64,000 nt of DNA from Nocardia aurea (GCF_003123685.1 NZ_QCYJ01000085.1:186001-250000); one strand, 5' to 3'; shown: positions 17,080 through 25,526, numbered from the stretch's first letter. The notes: a model not told the origin generated them from the letters alone. Made by a program: numbers and translations.

Positions 17080-18141
17080 ATGAAATTCGGCATCACCTTC
17101 TTCCCCGCGGTCGGACCCGAAGACCTGTCCGCCGACAAATATTTCGACGACGCGCTCGAACTGGCGGTCTATGCCGACCAGCGCGGTTTCTACCACGTCA
17201 AAACCGTTGAACACTATTTCTTCCCCTACGGCGGCTACAGCCCGGACCCGGTGCCGTTCCTTTCCGCGGTCGCCGCGCGGACCCGATCCATCCGGATCGC
17301 GACCGGCGCCGTCATCCCGGCGTTCTCCCACCCGATCCAGCTGGCCGGTCGCCTCGCGGTACTCGACAACCTCAGCCACGGGCGGCTCGATGTCGGCTTC
17401 GGCCGCGCCTTCCTGCCCGGCGAATTCGCCGCGTTCGGGGTGAGCCTCGACGAGAGCCGCGCCCGATTCGACGAAGGGGTGCGGACCGTCGAGCGGCTCT
17501 GGGCGGAGGAGAACGTCGTCGTCGACGGGGCATTCCACCGGTTCGGGCCGGTCACTCTGCTCCCGCGTCCCTTCCAGCGGCCGGGACCCCGGGTGTACGT
17601 GGCCACGGCCACCAGCCCCGCCTCGGCCGAACAGGCCGGTTTCCTCGGCCGCGGTCTCCAGGCGGTTCCCGCCATCGCGGGCCCCGACGGCTTCGCCGAG
17701 ATCCTGGCCGCCTACCGCAGGGGCTGGGTCGCGGGCGGCCGACCGCAGGGCACCGAGGACGTACAGATCAGCTTGGGCGCGTTCATCGCCGACGACAGGG
17801 ACGAGGCACTGACCCTGGGCAGGCGCGACGAGCAGCTCTACTCCGACAAGATCGCCGAGGCCACCCGCGCGTGGTCGACCGAGCGCAGCGCCGACTACCC
17901 CGGCTACGAGAATCTCGCGAACGTCGGCGCCCTCCTGCATTTCGACAAACGACTCGGCGACGACCACATTCTGGCGGGCACCGTGGAGGACGTCCGCGCG
18001 CAACTGTCCCGACTCGGTGCGGCATACGGCACCGATATCACCGTCAGTCTCACCATCCACTCGGGCAATCTCCCGATCGAGGTCGCCAAACGGACCCTCG
18101 ATTTCGTCGCGGACAAGATCGCGCCCGAATTCGCGCACTGA
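17080..18141 (+). CDS. Luciferase-like (LLM) flavin-dependent oxidoreductase in the polyketide locus
   Basis: 353-aa TIM-barrel flavoprotein of the bacterial-luciferase superfamily (MKFGITFFPAVGP, VKTVEHYFFPYGG, IATGAVIPAFSHPIQLAGRLAVLDNLSHGRLDVGFGRAFLP, YVATATSPASAEQAGFLG). The cofactor could be FMNH2 or F420 and cannot be decided from the sequence. It starts 46 bases after KS beta with AAAGGACG as ribosome binding site, so it is probably co-transcribed and may be a tailoring oxygenase. It differs from the longer NtaA-type monooxygenases at 39-59 kb. Confidence 0.88.
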   Translation: MKFGITFFPAVGPEDLSADKYFDDALELAVYADQRGFYHVKTVEHYFFPYGGYSPDPVPFLSAVAARTRSIRIATGAVIPAFSHPIQLAGRLAVLDNLSHGRLDVGFGRAFLPGEFAAFGVSLDESRARFDEGVRTVERLWAEENVVVDGAFHRFGPVTLLPRPFQRPGPRVYVATATSPASAEQAGFLGRGLQAVPAIAGPDGFAEILAAYRRGWVAGGRPQGTEDVQISLGAFIADDRDEALTLGRRDEQLYSDKIAEATRAWSTERSADYPGYENLANVGALLHFDKRLGDDHILAGTVEDVRAQLSRLGAAYGTDITVSLTIHSGNLPIEVAKRTLDFVADKIAPEFAH

Positions 18142-18185
18142 CTCGAACGCATGTCGTCCAACGAGAGAAAGAAAATCGGATATCC

Positions 18186-18887
18186 ATGAACAAACGAATG
18201 GGCGCCGTGGCGCTCCTGGCCGCGGGCCTGAGCGCCCTGCCGGGAATCAGCCACGCGGACGTCACCGGCGACGTCGCGCCGGTGAACTACAAAGCCACCA
18301 CCACCCCGGAATCGGTGCACATCGAAACCGACTCGGGGAAACTGGCGAGCGACGGGGACAGGTTCACGATCCGGTCGGCCGACGGCAGTGTGCTCGCGGG
18401 CGCCGAATTATCCTTCCGCGTCGATGATTTCGTCTTCCCGATCGCCGCCGACATCGCCGGGAACAACGCCGTGCTCACGCCGCGTTTCGACCTCGAGCAC
18501 GCTTCCTACCGCCCGGTGGCGCTGCCCTTCGAGGAGGACGCGCCCTGGAAGACCCCCTACGACCGGGAACTGGCCGCCTGGAACAGGCTCACCAGCACCA
18601 TCGGCGCCGGTGCCGCCATCGGCACGCTGGCGGGCGGGCTCACCGGCGGGGCGGTCGGCTGCGTACTGGGCGGCATCGCGGGTGCGACGGTCGCCTCCGC
18701 GGCGATCATCGGACTGTTCGGCGCGTTCGCTCCGGCGGCCGTGGTCGGCTGCGTCGGGGGGATCGTCGCCATCGGCGCGCTCGGCACCCTCGTCGGTCAG
18801 TTGCTCGTGACCGCGCCGATCGCGATACTCGCTGCCGTCCAATACTTCACGACGATCAACTCGCCTTTCCCCGCACCGGCGAAATAG
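18186..18887 (+). CDS. Secreted Gly/Ala-rich protein of unknown function
   Basis: 233-aa protein with an N-terminal Sec signal peptide (MNKRMGAVALLAAGLSALPGISHA, cleavage near SHAD). A beta-rich soluble part follows, then a long C-terminal hydrophobic glycine-rich stretch (IGAGAAIGTLAGGLTGGAVGCVLGGIAGATVASAA) that looks able to insert in a membrane. The type is familiar from Nocardia and relatives but has no assigned function. It follows the LLM gene by 44 bases with GAGAGAAAG upstream, so it is probably the last gene of the rightward polyketide operon. It is ended by the hairpin at 18900. A role in export or self-protection is only a guess. Confidence 0.75.
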   Translation: MNKRMGAVALLAAGLSALPGISHADVTGDVAPVNYKATTTPESVHIETDSGKLASDGDRFTIRSADGSVLAGAELSFRVDDFVFPIAADIAGNNAVLTPRFDLEHASYRPVALPFEEDAPWKTPYDRELAAWNRLTSTIGAGAAIGTLAGGLTGGAVGCVLGGIAGATVASAAIIGLFGAFAPAAVVGCVGGIVAIGALGTLVGQLLVTAPIAILAAVQYFTTINSPFPAPAK

Positions 18888-18899
18888 GTCGCGAGCGGC

Positions 18900-18934
18900 G
18901 ACCGGGCCGGACTCGAAACGAGTACGGCCCGGTC
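18900..18934. terminator. Bidirectional hairpin terminator
   Basis: GACCGGGCCG pairs with CGGCCCGGTC (10 bp), then one mismatch, then ACTCG/CGAGT closing on an AAA loop. It sits between the rightward polyketide operon and the convergent SnoaL-like gene, so it can end both. Confidence 0.75.
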
Positions 18935-18939
18935 GGGCA

Positions 18940-19428
18940 TCAGATCGGGCCGCGACCCGCCGCGACGCGGCCCGCCACCGGCCGCACGTCACGATGCGAG
19001 ATCAGCCATCGACCGTCGTATTTCTCGAACTCGTCCCGCACCAGACCGATAACCGTCCAATCGGCGGGCCGGTTGTGGTCGGGAAAAGCGCTGCTGGAGA
19101 ACCAATGCCACACCGTCGCGTAGGCGGTGAGCACAGGTCGATCACCGTCCCATTCGATCGAGGACTGTCCGATGACATGGGCGACCATGTTGCGCCGGGC
19201 CTTCGGCACCCGACACATGAACGACGTGAATTCGTCGCGTCCGTGGAAGCGTTGCACCGGACCGGGCATGATCCGATACTCGATCAGCGCGTCGGGGGTG
19301 AAACATTCGCTGAACCGCTCGCTGTCCTGGGTATCCGCGATGCGGAAGAAATGGTGGAACGTTCGATAGATCGCCCGTTCGGCTTCGATGGTCGCGAGCA
19401 GATTGTCGGTCTGACCGGTCACGTTCAT
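18940..19428 (-). CDS. SnoaL-like / NTF2-fold protein
   Basis: 162-aa protein of the SnoaL-like, ring-hydroxylating-dioxygenase-beta-like alpha+beta barrel family: AIYRTFHHFFRIADTQDSERFSECFTPDALIEY, FMCRVPKARRNMVAHVIGQSSIEWDGD, and the ending YDGRWLISHRDV. Members include polyketide cyclases, dehydratases and isomerases, as well as unrelated small-molecule enzymes. It is downstream of the TetR gene on the same strand with a 43-base gap, so the two form an operon. It may be the cyclase-like member of the adjacent polyketide cluster, but the TetR partner also fits an independent detoxification unit. Confidence 0.75.
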   Translation of the reverse strand: MNVTGQTDNLLATIEAERAIYRTFHHFFRIADTQDSERFSECFTPDALIEYRIMPGPVQRFHGRDEFTSFMCRVPKARRNMVAHVIGQSSIEWDGDRPVLTAYATVWHWFSSSAFPDHNRPADWTVIGLVRDEFEKYDGRWLISHRDVRPVAGRVAAGRGPI

Positions 19429-19471
19429 CCTTCTCTCGGCGTCGAGGTTCGACGTGATAAACAGGGGGAGT

Positions 19472-20116
19472 TCAGGTTTCCGACGGTCCGTAGGCGCGCA
19501 GGAACGTATCGACCGCCGTGTCCGCGACGGCGCGCATCTCGGCGACGGCGACCTTGCGGGTGCCCAGCCGTGAGCGTCCTTCCATCGGTCCGGTGATCAG
19601 CACGAGGAATTGTTCGGCGGCGACCGCGGGATCGCACGGGCGCAGCCGACCGGACAGTGAGAGTCGTGCCAGCCGATCGGCCAGCGCCTCGCCGAGGCGG
19701 TCCGAGGTGCGGCCGACGACGATATCGATCAGGTCGGGGAATTGGGCGACCTGGGCATAGGTGAGCCACCGCAGCGATCGTGATCGTTCGGCGCAGCAGA
19801 CCCGGATCAGTCGCAGCGCCAGATCCCGCAGTGCCGCACCGAGATCCGGCCCCGGATTCCGGAGCCGCGCCACCACCGTCAGATTCTCGGCCAGCACCGA
19901 ATCGGCGACGGCCGTCAACGCGTGCCGGAACAGGGTTTCCTTGTCGTTGAGGTGGTTGTAGATGGTCGGCTTGGCGACCCCGGCCTCCTCCGCGATCTCC
20001 TGGACCCCCGCGAGTGCGTAGCCGCGCCGGGCGAACACGACGAATGCCGCGTCGAGAATGGCCTGCCGCTTGTCGATCCGCCCCCGCGAGGAGGTCGCAC
20101 CGGTCGGTGTCGTCAT
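19472..20116 (-). CDS. TetR-family transcriptional repressor
   Basis: 214-aa one-component regulator. The N-terminal helix-turn-helix is complete (RQAILDAAFVVFARRGYALAGVQEIAEEAGVAKPTIYNHLNDKETLF, about residues 17-61) with a helical ligand-binding C-terminal domain. It is upstream of, and probably co-transcribed with, the SnoaL-like gene. A clear palindrome about 100 bases upstream is a likely autoregulatory operator. The ligand is unknown. Confidence 0.9.
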   Translation of the reverse strand: MTTPTGATSSRGRIDKRQAILDAAFVVFARRGYALAGVQEIAEEAGVAKPTIYNHLNDKETLFRHALTAVADSVLAENLTVVARLRNPGPDLGAALRDLALRLIRVCCAERSRSLRWLTYAQVAQFPDLIDIVVGRTSDRLGEALADRLARLSLSGRLRPCDPAVAAEQFLVLITGPMEGRSRLGTRKVAVAEMRAVADTAVDTFLRAYGPSET

Positions 20117-20217
20117 CCGCTTCCCAATTTCGGAGGTCCGGTCGCGTCGAGGACTCGACTCTCGACCGGTGAGTTCACGTGTCGGCCGACGAGCTGGGTC
20201 CGCATGCGGTCAGTGTA

Positions 20218-20240
20218 TTGAACTCTTGAGTTCAGTTCAA
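20218..20240. promoter_or_regulatory. Palindromic operator candidate upstream of the TetR gene
   Basis: TGAACTC-TT-GAGTTCA (20219-20234) is a perfect 7-bp inverted repeat, and TTGAAC (20218) and GTTCAA (20235) form a second overlapping one. It lies about 100 bases before the TetR ATG in an otherwise empty 336-base gap (20117-20452) and is less GC-rich than its surroundings. TetR proteins typically bind such sites to repress themselves. The rest of the gap shows nothing recognisable. Confidence 0.55.
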
Positions 20241-20452
20241 CTGCACAGGAAGGCAAAGAAGCACGGCGAGCGGACCGGGGAGTCCTCGGTCCGCCCCGAC
20301 ATTCGAACTCGCACCACGGATGTCCGACACTGCCCAACTACTCGGCACCCCCCGAAAGTCGACAAGGAGGAGATCGGCTGCCGGCCGTCCGGGTAGGCGA
20401 AGGTGCGCCCGGTGTTCACCGGCCGGTCGATTTCCGTCGTTAACGTCGCGGA

Positions 20453-21391
20453 ATGACCCACTTCGCTGCCTCCCCGCGTTCATTGCGTGATCTGAGTGAG
20501 ATCGCCGATCTGGAATCGGCGATCGATCTGACCGACACCACCGGCTTCTCCGTCGATGACGTCGATGACGACGACCCGCTGCTGTTGACCGCCGACGGAG
20601 AGTTCGTCGTCGACACCTGGCGTGAGGGCTACCCGTACGACCGGCGCCTGGAACGCCCGGTCTACGAGGCCGACAAGCGGCTGTTGCAGATCGAGTTACT
20701 CAAGTTGCAGAACTGGGTCAAGGCCACCGGGCGGCGCCTGGTCGTGGTGTTCGAGGGCCGCGACGCCGCGGGCAAAGGCGGAACGATCAAACGGTTCACC
20801 GAACATCTCAATCCGCGCGGTGCCCGGGTGGTGGCGCTGGAGAAGCCGACCACTCGTGAGCAGACGCAGTGGTATTTCCAGCGCTATGTCGAGCACCTAC
20901 CCGCGGCCGGGGAGATCGTGCTGTTCGATCGGTCCTGGTACAACCGGGCCGGGGTGGAGCGGGTGATGGGTTTCTGTACCCCCGAACAGCATCGGCGTTT
21001 CCTGGCCCAGGTGCCGCTGTTCGAACGGATGCTGGTCGAGGACGGCATCGACCTGGTGAAGTTCTGGTTCTCGGTGTCACCCCTGGAACAGCGCACCCGC
21101 TTCGCGATCCGTCAGGTCGACCCGGTCCGGCAGTGGAAATTGTCGCCGATGGATCTGGCCTCGCTGGACAAGTGGGACGACTACACGGCGGCGAAGGAGG
21201 AGAACTTCGAACACACCGACACCGACTACGCCCCGTGGATCGTGGTGAGGAGCAACGACAAGAAACGCGCGCGCCTCAACGCGATGCGCTACGTGCTCGG
21301 CCTGTTCGACTACGAGAACAAGGACCGCGAGATCGTCACCGCGGCGGATCCGCTCATCATCGGCCGAGCCCGCGACGTCATCGGTTCGTGA
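20453..21391 (+). CDS. ppk2: Polyphosphate kinase 2 (PPK2)
   Basis: 312-aa PPK2-family enzyme, transferring phosphate between polyphosphate and nucleotides. Walker A is GRDAAGKGG, Walker B is LFDRSWYNR, and the lid region is VSPLEQRTRFAIRQVDPVRQWKLSPMD with its Arg residues. The C-terminus LNAMRYVLGLFDYENKD is typical of single-domain class I PPK2. An acidic N-terminal tail (VDDVDDDDPLL) precedes the core. No strong ribosome binding site is seen before the ATG at 20453. It is a monocistronic gene ended by the hairpin at 21464 and is unrelated to the polyketide locus. Confidence 0.93.
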   Translation: MTHFAASPRSLRDLSEIADLESAIDLTDTTGFSVDDVDDDDPLLLTADGEFVVDTWREGYPYDRRLERPVYEADKRLLQIELLKLQNWVKATGRRLVVVFEGRDAAGKGGTIKRFTEHLNPRGARVVALEKPTTREQTQWYFQRYVEHLPAAGEIVLFDRSWYNRAGVERVMGFCTPEQHRRFLAQVPLFERMLVEDGIDLVKFWFSVSPLEQRTRFAIRQVDPVRQWKLSPMDLASLDKWDDYTAAKEENFEHTDTDYAPWIVVRSNDKKRARLNAMRYVLGLFDYENKDREIVTAADPLIIGRARDVIGS

Positions 21392-21463
21392 CGGTCGGTA
21401 CCCGCGCTTCCGCGCATCGATCCGCTGTGGTTTGTCCGGTATCTGCCGGTTCGATGCTGGACA

Positions 21464-21500
21464 GTGGGGCCGACCCCCGAAAGGCGGCCCCACCGTTTTT
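21464..21500 (+). terminator. Rho-independent terminator after PPK2
   Basis: GTGGGGCCG pairs with CGGCCCCAC (9 bp) across a 12-base loop and is followed by CCG and five T. The remaining sequence up to the VOC gene (21501-21845) shows no supported gene or repeat. Confidence 0.85.
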
Positions 21501-21845
21501 CACAGCAGGCGTGGGCGGCATCCACGACGCCGTTCACGCGGTTTCGGGCATCGGTTTCCCCGATGACCACAACGATCGTAGACCCCCGAACGCCGAACAC
21601 CGAATCGTGGTCTCGCGACCGCATCGGAGGGGCGCGGTCACCCGATGGATACACGCGGGGGCACGGCTCCGGTCGGCTCGGTCCTCCCGTCCGGCTGCGC
21701 GGATCGAGTGGGCGCCCACGCGATCCGCGAGACCCGGTACGCCTTGCCGGGCAATCCGAAGCCTAACGGCCCCGGTTTCTCTCCCGGTTACGTCCGTGCT
21801 ACGGCCGTGCGGCCGGGCTCGAACACTCCGCCGCGCCCGGTCCGC

Positions 21846-22226
21846 TCAGGATTCGGGGAGCCAGACCAGGCAGAACGTGTGGCCCACGGGGTCACGGTAG
21901 ACGCGGAACGCGCCGTCGGTCTCGGCCTGGATCAGCTCTGCTCCCAGTGCGAGCGCACGGGGTTGAGCGACCTCGATGTCGTCGACGAGCACATCGAAAT
22001 GGATTTGCTGAGAACCCTTGGTATCCGGAAACTCCGGCGGCTCGTAGTTCGGTGCGGTCTGAAAGGCGATGCGCCTTCCCGACGCGTCCGCGAGAACCAC
22101 CCAGTCCTCTTCGTCGGACACGACCCGCGCACCCAGCAGATGCCCGTAGAAATCGGCCAGTGCGCGTGGATCGGGGCAATCCAGGACGACACTGCGCAGT
22201 GTGCCGACCCCTTGCTCGGTTGTCAC
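21846..22226 (-). CDS. VOC-family (glyoxalase/bleomycin-resistance fold) protein
   Basis: 126-aa vicinal-oxygen-chelate protein made of two beta-alpha-beta-beta-beta units (LRSVVLDCPDPRALADFYGHLLGA; QQIHFDVLVDDIEVAQPRALALGAE; FRVYRDPVGHTFCLVW). The metal-ligand pattern is incomplete at the first site, as in many uncharacterised members. The start is taken as GTG 22226 with GGGAGGAG about 10 bases upstream; the ATG at 22271 would add 15 unconserved residues. Function unknown; possibly a small-molecule-binding or resistance protein. Confidence 0.82.
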   Translation of the reverse strand: MTTEQGVGTLRSVVLDCPDPRALADFYGHLLGARVVSDEEDWVVLADASGRRIAFQTAPNYEPPEFPDTKGSQQIHFDVLVDDIEVAQPRALALGAELIQAETDGAFRVYRDPVGHTFCLVWLPES

Positions 22227-22419
22227 CTTCTGTCTCCTCCCGACAGTTCCTGGGCGAGGACCGACCGCCACGGCGGATCGCTGTTACTCGTGCTGGAATC
22301 GGCCCCACACACCCGCGATACCACCATGGCCCTACCCGGCCCGCCGCGCCGACAAACCGCCGACCACCACGGTCCCGCAATCGCCGCCGAATCCGGACAG
22401 AGGATCGACGGTGGCGAAA

Positions 22420-22698
22420 TCAGGCGAGTGGGGTGTCGGCCAGGGCTCGCACGAGGTCCGCGGGGGTGTCGTAGGGGGCGATGGCACCGGCTTCGCGGAG
22501 TTCGTCGTCGCCGAAGCCGCCGCAACGTACGGCGGTGATCAGCTGATCCCCGCCCATGCCGATCAGCCGGTGCAGACGCCACACCGGGAAGGTCTCGCCC
22601 ACCGAGCGCAGAGCTCGATACCAGGCCAGCGCGTGATGGTAGTTGGAATCGATGAGTGTGCCGTCGATGTCGAGGACGGCGATGGCGGAGTCGGTCAC
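22420..22698 (-). pseudogene. HAD-superfamily phosphatase with internal deletion
   Basis: The 92-aa frame starts as a normal HAD hydrolase (VLDIDGTLIDSNYHHALAWYRAL, GMGGDQLI, motif I DxDGT intact). At about residue 56 it jumps straight to the C-terminal end of the same family (GGFGDDELREAGAIAPYDTPADLVRAL). A normal member is about 210-220 aa with motifs II (S/T), III (K) and IV (GDxxxD), all missing here. An in-frame deletion of about 120-130 codons explains this. The product cannot be an active phosphatase. Confidence 0.75.
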
Positions 22699-22909
22699 CT
22701 GCGACGGCTACCCACGCTCGCCGTGTCCAACCCACCTCATCCGCGGCGAAACGGTGCGGTGATGCCCCGGCCGGGGTGCGAATCCGTGTATTCGGTAACA
22801 AGTCGGATGATCTCGTGCACGCGGTGAATAGTTCACGCGTGCTGGGTAATGCTGGATCGGTGTCGTCGATGTCCGACGGCGAAATCATCCGTACCGGAGG
22901 TACTTTCAC

Positions 22910-23065
22910 GTGCGTGACGTCGATTACGCCCGGCTGTTCAGCCATCCCTCGCAGTGCGAACCACTGCCTGCCTCGGCACAGGAGCAGGTCGTGCCGGTCC
23001 CGGTGTTCTCCAGCGCACCTGATCGCCCGTCCACATCGGTCGATATGCCGCGCTTTCGTCACTGA
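22910..23065 (+). pseudogene. Small ORF, probable remnant of a longer gene
   Basis: A 51-codon frame from GTG 22910 with a good ribosome binding site (CGGAGG, 9 bases upstream). Its first residues, VRDVDYARLFS, resemble the start of actinobacterial PAS/sensor-type proteins, but the similarity stops after about a dozen residues and no domain follows. I read it as the left edge of a deleted gene. Around it (22699-22909 and 23066-23283) nothing else is supported. Confidence 0.3.
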
Positions 23066-23283
23066 CCGCGAACAGTCCTCGGGTCTCGATGTGACAACAC
23101 CGTCGGTGCGGGTATGCGGCACTTCAGGGTGCGACCACCTCGACTCGGGTCGCATCCAGGCCACGACACGACCGTGCCGGCCTTCGCGCCCGTGCGGCTC
23201 GCTTCGTGGGCCCCGCGGGTCTGTCCTGCCGGATGGCGATCGCAGGGCGGATCCGACGGGAGATCCCCGCCTGTCGGTTACGG

Positions 23284-23448
23284 TCAGGCGGCCAGAGCAG
23301 GCCCCGGCGTCGCCTCGGTGTTCTCACCGCTCTCGTCCCCGCGCGTCGGCAGTCCCATGACCTGAGCCCACCACTGACTCAACGGACTCGGGTCGGGCCA
23401 CACCACGGCACCACGAATGTGGGCATTCGAATACGGCTTCTTCGTCAT
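23284..23448 (-). CDS. Hypothetical 54-aa protein
   Basis: ATG at 23448 is preceded by GAGAGG about 9 bases upstream and opens a 54-codon frame (MTKKPYSNAHIRGAVVWPDP, then SPLSQWWAQVMGLPTRG). It has no known domain. It could be a real small protein or another fragment in this gene-decay zone. The 285 bases between it and the GlsB-like gene hold no other supported feature. Confidence 0.3.
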   Translation of the reverse strand: MTKKPYSNAHIRGAVVWPDPSPLSQWWAQVMGLPTRGDESGENTEATPGPALAA

Positions 23449-23733
23449 CGCGGACGCCTCTCGCAGTTCGATCCCCGACAATCCATCCGCCCCGCCATCC
23501 GGACCCGCGGAATGAACGTGGAGTACCCGCCTCCGACCGGTGCCAATCGTCACGACATGGCACCGAGTCCCCGGTGTCGATCTCGAACCCGACCGGAGGT
23601 GCGAACCCCATTGCTCGGCAGGGAGATCGGATTTGCTCGTCGTGGAGGTTTGTTCCCGAGATACGGGGTATGTCGGGCAGCGAAGCACGCTCGGACGGTG
23701 AGCGTCGACGGTTCGTGAACAGAGGAGAAGGCA

Positions 23734-24009
23734 ATGCTGGGTCTGGGAATTCTCGGGTGGATCATCATCGGCGGACTGGCGGGCTGGATCGCCAGCAAGC
23801 TCATGAAAACCGACGCCCAGCAGGGCATTCTGCTCAATATCGTCGTCGGAATCATCGGCGGTCTGCTCGGCGGATTCCTGCTGAAGTTGCTCGGCACCGA
23901 CGTCGAGGGCGGCGGGCTGTGGTTCAGCTTCTTCACCTGCCTGGGCGGCGCGGTCATCCTGCTGTTCCTGGTTCGACTCGTCACCGGCCGCAATCGCGCG
24001 CTGCGGTAA
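23734..24009 (+). CDS. GlsB/YeaQ/YmgE-family small membrane protein
   Basis: 91-aa protein with three hydrophobic helices rich in glycine (ILGWIIIGGLAGWIASKLM, LLNIVVGIIGGLLGGFLLKLLG, FFTCLGGAVILLFLVRLV). This is the signature of the transglycosylase-associated/YeaQ family of stress-induced inner-membrane proteins of unknown mechanism. AGAGGAGAAGG lies immediately upstream of the ATG. Monocistronic, with a hairpin about 90 bases after the stop. Confidence 0.9.
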   Translation: MLGLGILGWIIIGGLAGWIASKLMKTDAQQGILLNIVVGIIGGLLGGFLLKLLGTDVEGGGLWFSFFTCLGGAVILLFLVRLVTGRNRALR

Positions 24010-24101
24010 TCACACCGAAGGCGCGGTGGCGTCAGGGTCGTGATCGGCTGTTCCAGCCGAGAGCGACCCGACCGCAGCCCTCGCCGGGGAACTCTCCATC
24101 G

Positions 24102-24137
24102 AAGCGGTCCGACAGCCGAGAAGGCTTCGGACCGCTT
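24102..24137 (+). terminator. Hairpin terminator after the GlsB-like gene
   Basis: AAGCGGTCCGA (24102-24112) pairs perfectly with TCGGACCGCTT (24127-24137), followed by one more T and C. Confidence 0.6.
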
Positions 24138-24298
24138 TCGCTACCGCAGGTCGATGTTTCGTCCGACCCGCAACCCTTCGCGTCTTGTGAGACGGGCGGG
24201 CACCGCCTCGCCGACAGGAAAGGACCACCTCCTCGATGGGAGATCGTGCAGGTAATGACGAGCGCGCTCACCACCGCGTCGCGTGTCAGACTGACAGC

Positions 24299-25483
24299 GT
24301 GAGCGGGACGGGGAAGAAAAGCGCTGGGACGCAACAGAATGGAAAGTCGTGGCGCGATCGCGGTGACGTGATCGGTGGCGGCTTGCTGTGGTTGGCCAAA
24401 TGGTCGCTGTGCATCGTGGCGATCGCGGCCGGAGCGTGGGTACTGGGTTCGGTCGCCGCCCGGCTGTGGGTGGTGATCCTGCCGGTCGCGCTGGCGATCG
24501 TGGTGACCACGATCCTGTGGCCGCCCACCCGCTGGCTGACCCGGCGCGGGCTGCCGCCCGCGGCCGCGGCCTCGCTCGCGCTGCTGGGATTCCTCGCGCT
24601 GCTGTCCGGTGTGATCGCGCTGATCGTGCCGTCGGTCGCCGATCAAGCGCCCGAACTCGCCGACAAGTCCACCGCCGGTGTCAACCAGGTGCGCGACTGG
24701 GTCCAGGGACCGCCGCTGAACATCCGCGACGAGCAACTCGACTCCGCCGTCGACGCCATCGTGCAACGACTGCAGTCCAGCGGCGCGCAGATCGCCAACG
24801 GCGTATTCACCGGCGTGACCACCGCGACGTCGGTCCTGATCACCGTATTCCTGGTGCTGGTGCTGGTGTTCTTCTTCCTCAAGGACGGCCCACGACTGCT
24901 GCCGTGGATGCATTCGGTGTTCGGTAACCGCAGCGGCCGCCACGTCGAAGCGGTGCTCGAAAGGGTATGGGCGACGCTGGGCGGATTCATCCGGACCCAA
25001 GCGGTCGTCAGCTTCGTCGACGCGGTATTCATCGGCGCGGGCCTGTTCATCCTCGACGTCCCCTTGGCGATGGTGCTGTCGGTGATCACCTTCATCGGCG
25101 GATTCGTCCCCATGGTCGGCGCTTTCGTCGCAGGCGCCCTGGCCGTACTCGTCGCCCTGGTCGGCAACGGGTTGACGACCGCGCTGATCGTGCTCGGCAT
25201 CGTCATCGCGGTGCAGCAGCTGGAAGGCAATGTGCTGCAACCGGTCCTGCAAAGCCGCAGCATGGAACTGCACGCCGTGATCGTGTTGCTCGCGGTGACC
25301 GCGGGCGGTTCGCTCTACGGCATAACCGGCGCGTTCCTGGCGGTTCCGGTGGTCGCGATGTTCGCGGTGGTGATCCGCTACATCGGCGAGCAGATCGACG
25401 CGGTCACCGCCCCACCACCGGAAGCGGACGAGCCGGATCCCGGCAAGGTCACCGCACCCTCGCCCGAATCCGGCACCGCGTAG
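24299..25483 (+). CDS. AI-2E-family (PerM/TqsA-like) membrane transporter
   Basis: 394-aa integral membrane protein with about seven to eight helices. It has an N-terminal helix group (LLWLAKWSLCIVAIAAGAWVLGS and following), an extracytoplasmic amphipathic region (VADQAPELADKSTAGVNQVRDWV), and the conserved C-terminal helices including FIGGFVPMVGAFVAGALAVLVAL and GNVLQPVLQSRSMELHAVIVLLAV. The family exports small molecules or ions; the substrate is not predictable. The start is set at GTG 24299; ATG 24236, which has GGAAAGGA upstream, would add 21 residues and cannot be excluded. The tail is Pro/Glu rich. Confidence 0.85.
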   Translation: MSGTGKKSAGTQQNGKSWRDRGDVIGGGLLWLAKWSLCIVAIAAGAWVLGSVAARLWVVILPVALAIVVTTILWPPTRWLTRRGLPPAAAASLALLGFLALLSGVIALIVPSVADQAPELADKSTAGVNQVRDWVQGPPLNIRDEQLDSAVDAIVQRLQSSGAQIANGVFTGVTTATSVLITVFLVLVLVFFFLKDGPRLLPWMHSVFGNRSGRHVEAVLERVWATLGGFIRTQAVVSFVDAVFIGAGLFILDVPLAMVLSVITFIGGFVPMVGAFVAGALAVLVALVGNGLTTALIVLGIVIAVQQLEGNVLQPVLQSRSMELHAVIVLLAVTAGGSLYGITGAFLAVPVVAMFAVVIRYIGEQIDAVTAPPPEADEPDPGKVTAPSPESGTA

Positions 25484-25505
25484 CCCGAACTCGGGGTCGC
25501 GGTGG

Positions 25506-25526
25506 ATCGGCGCGGGCCGCGCCGAT
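25506..25526 (+). terminator. Short hairpin after the AI-2E transporter
   Basis: ATCGGCGCG pairs with CGCGCCGAT around a GGC loop, 23 bases after the stop. The remaining 290 bases up to the old yellow enzyme gene hold no supported gene; its promoter is presumably there. Confidence 0.55.
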
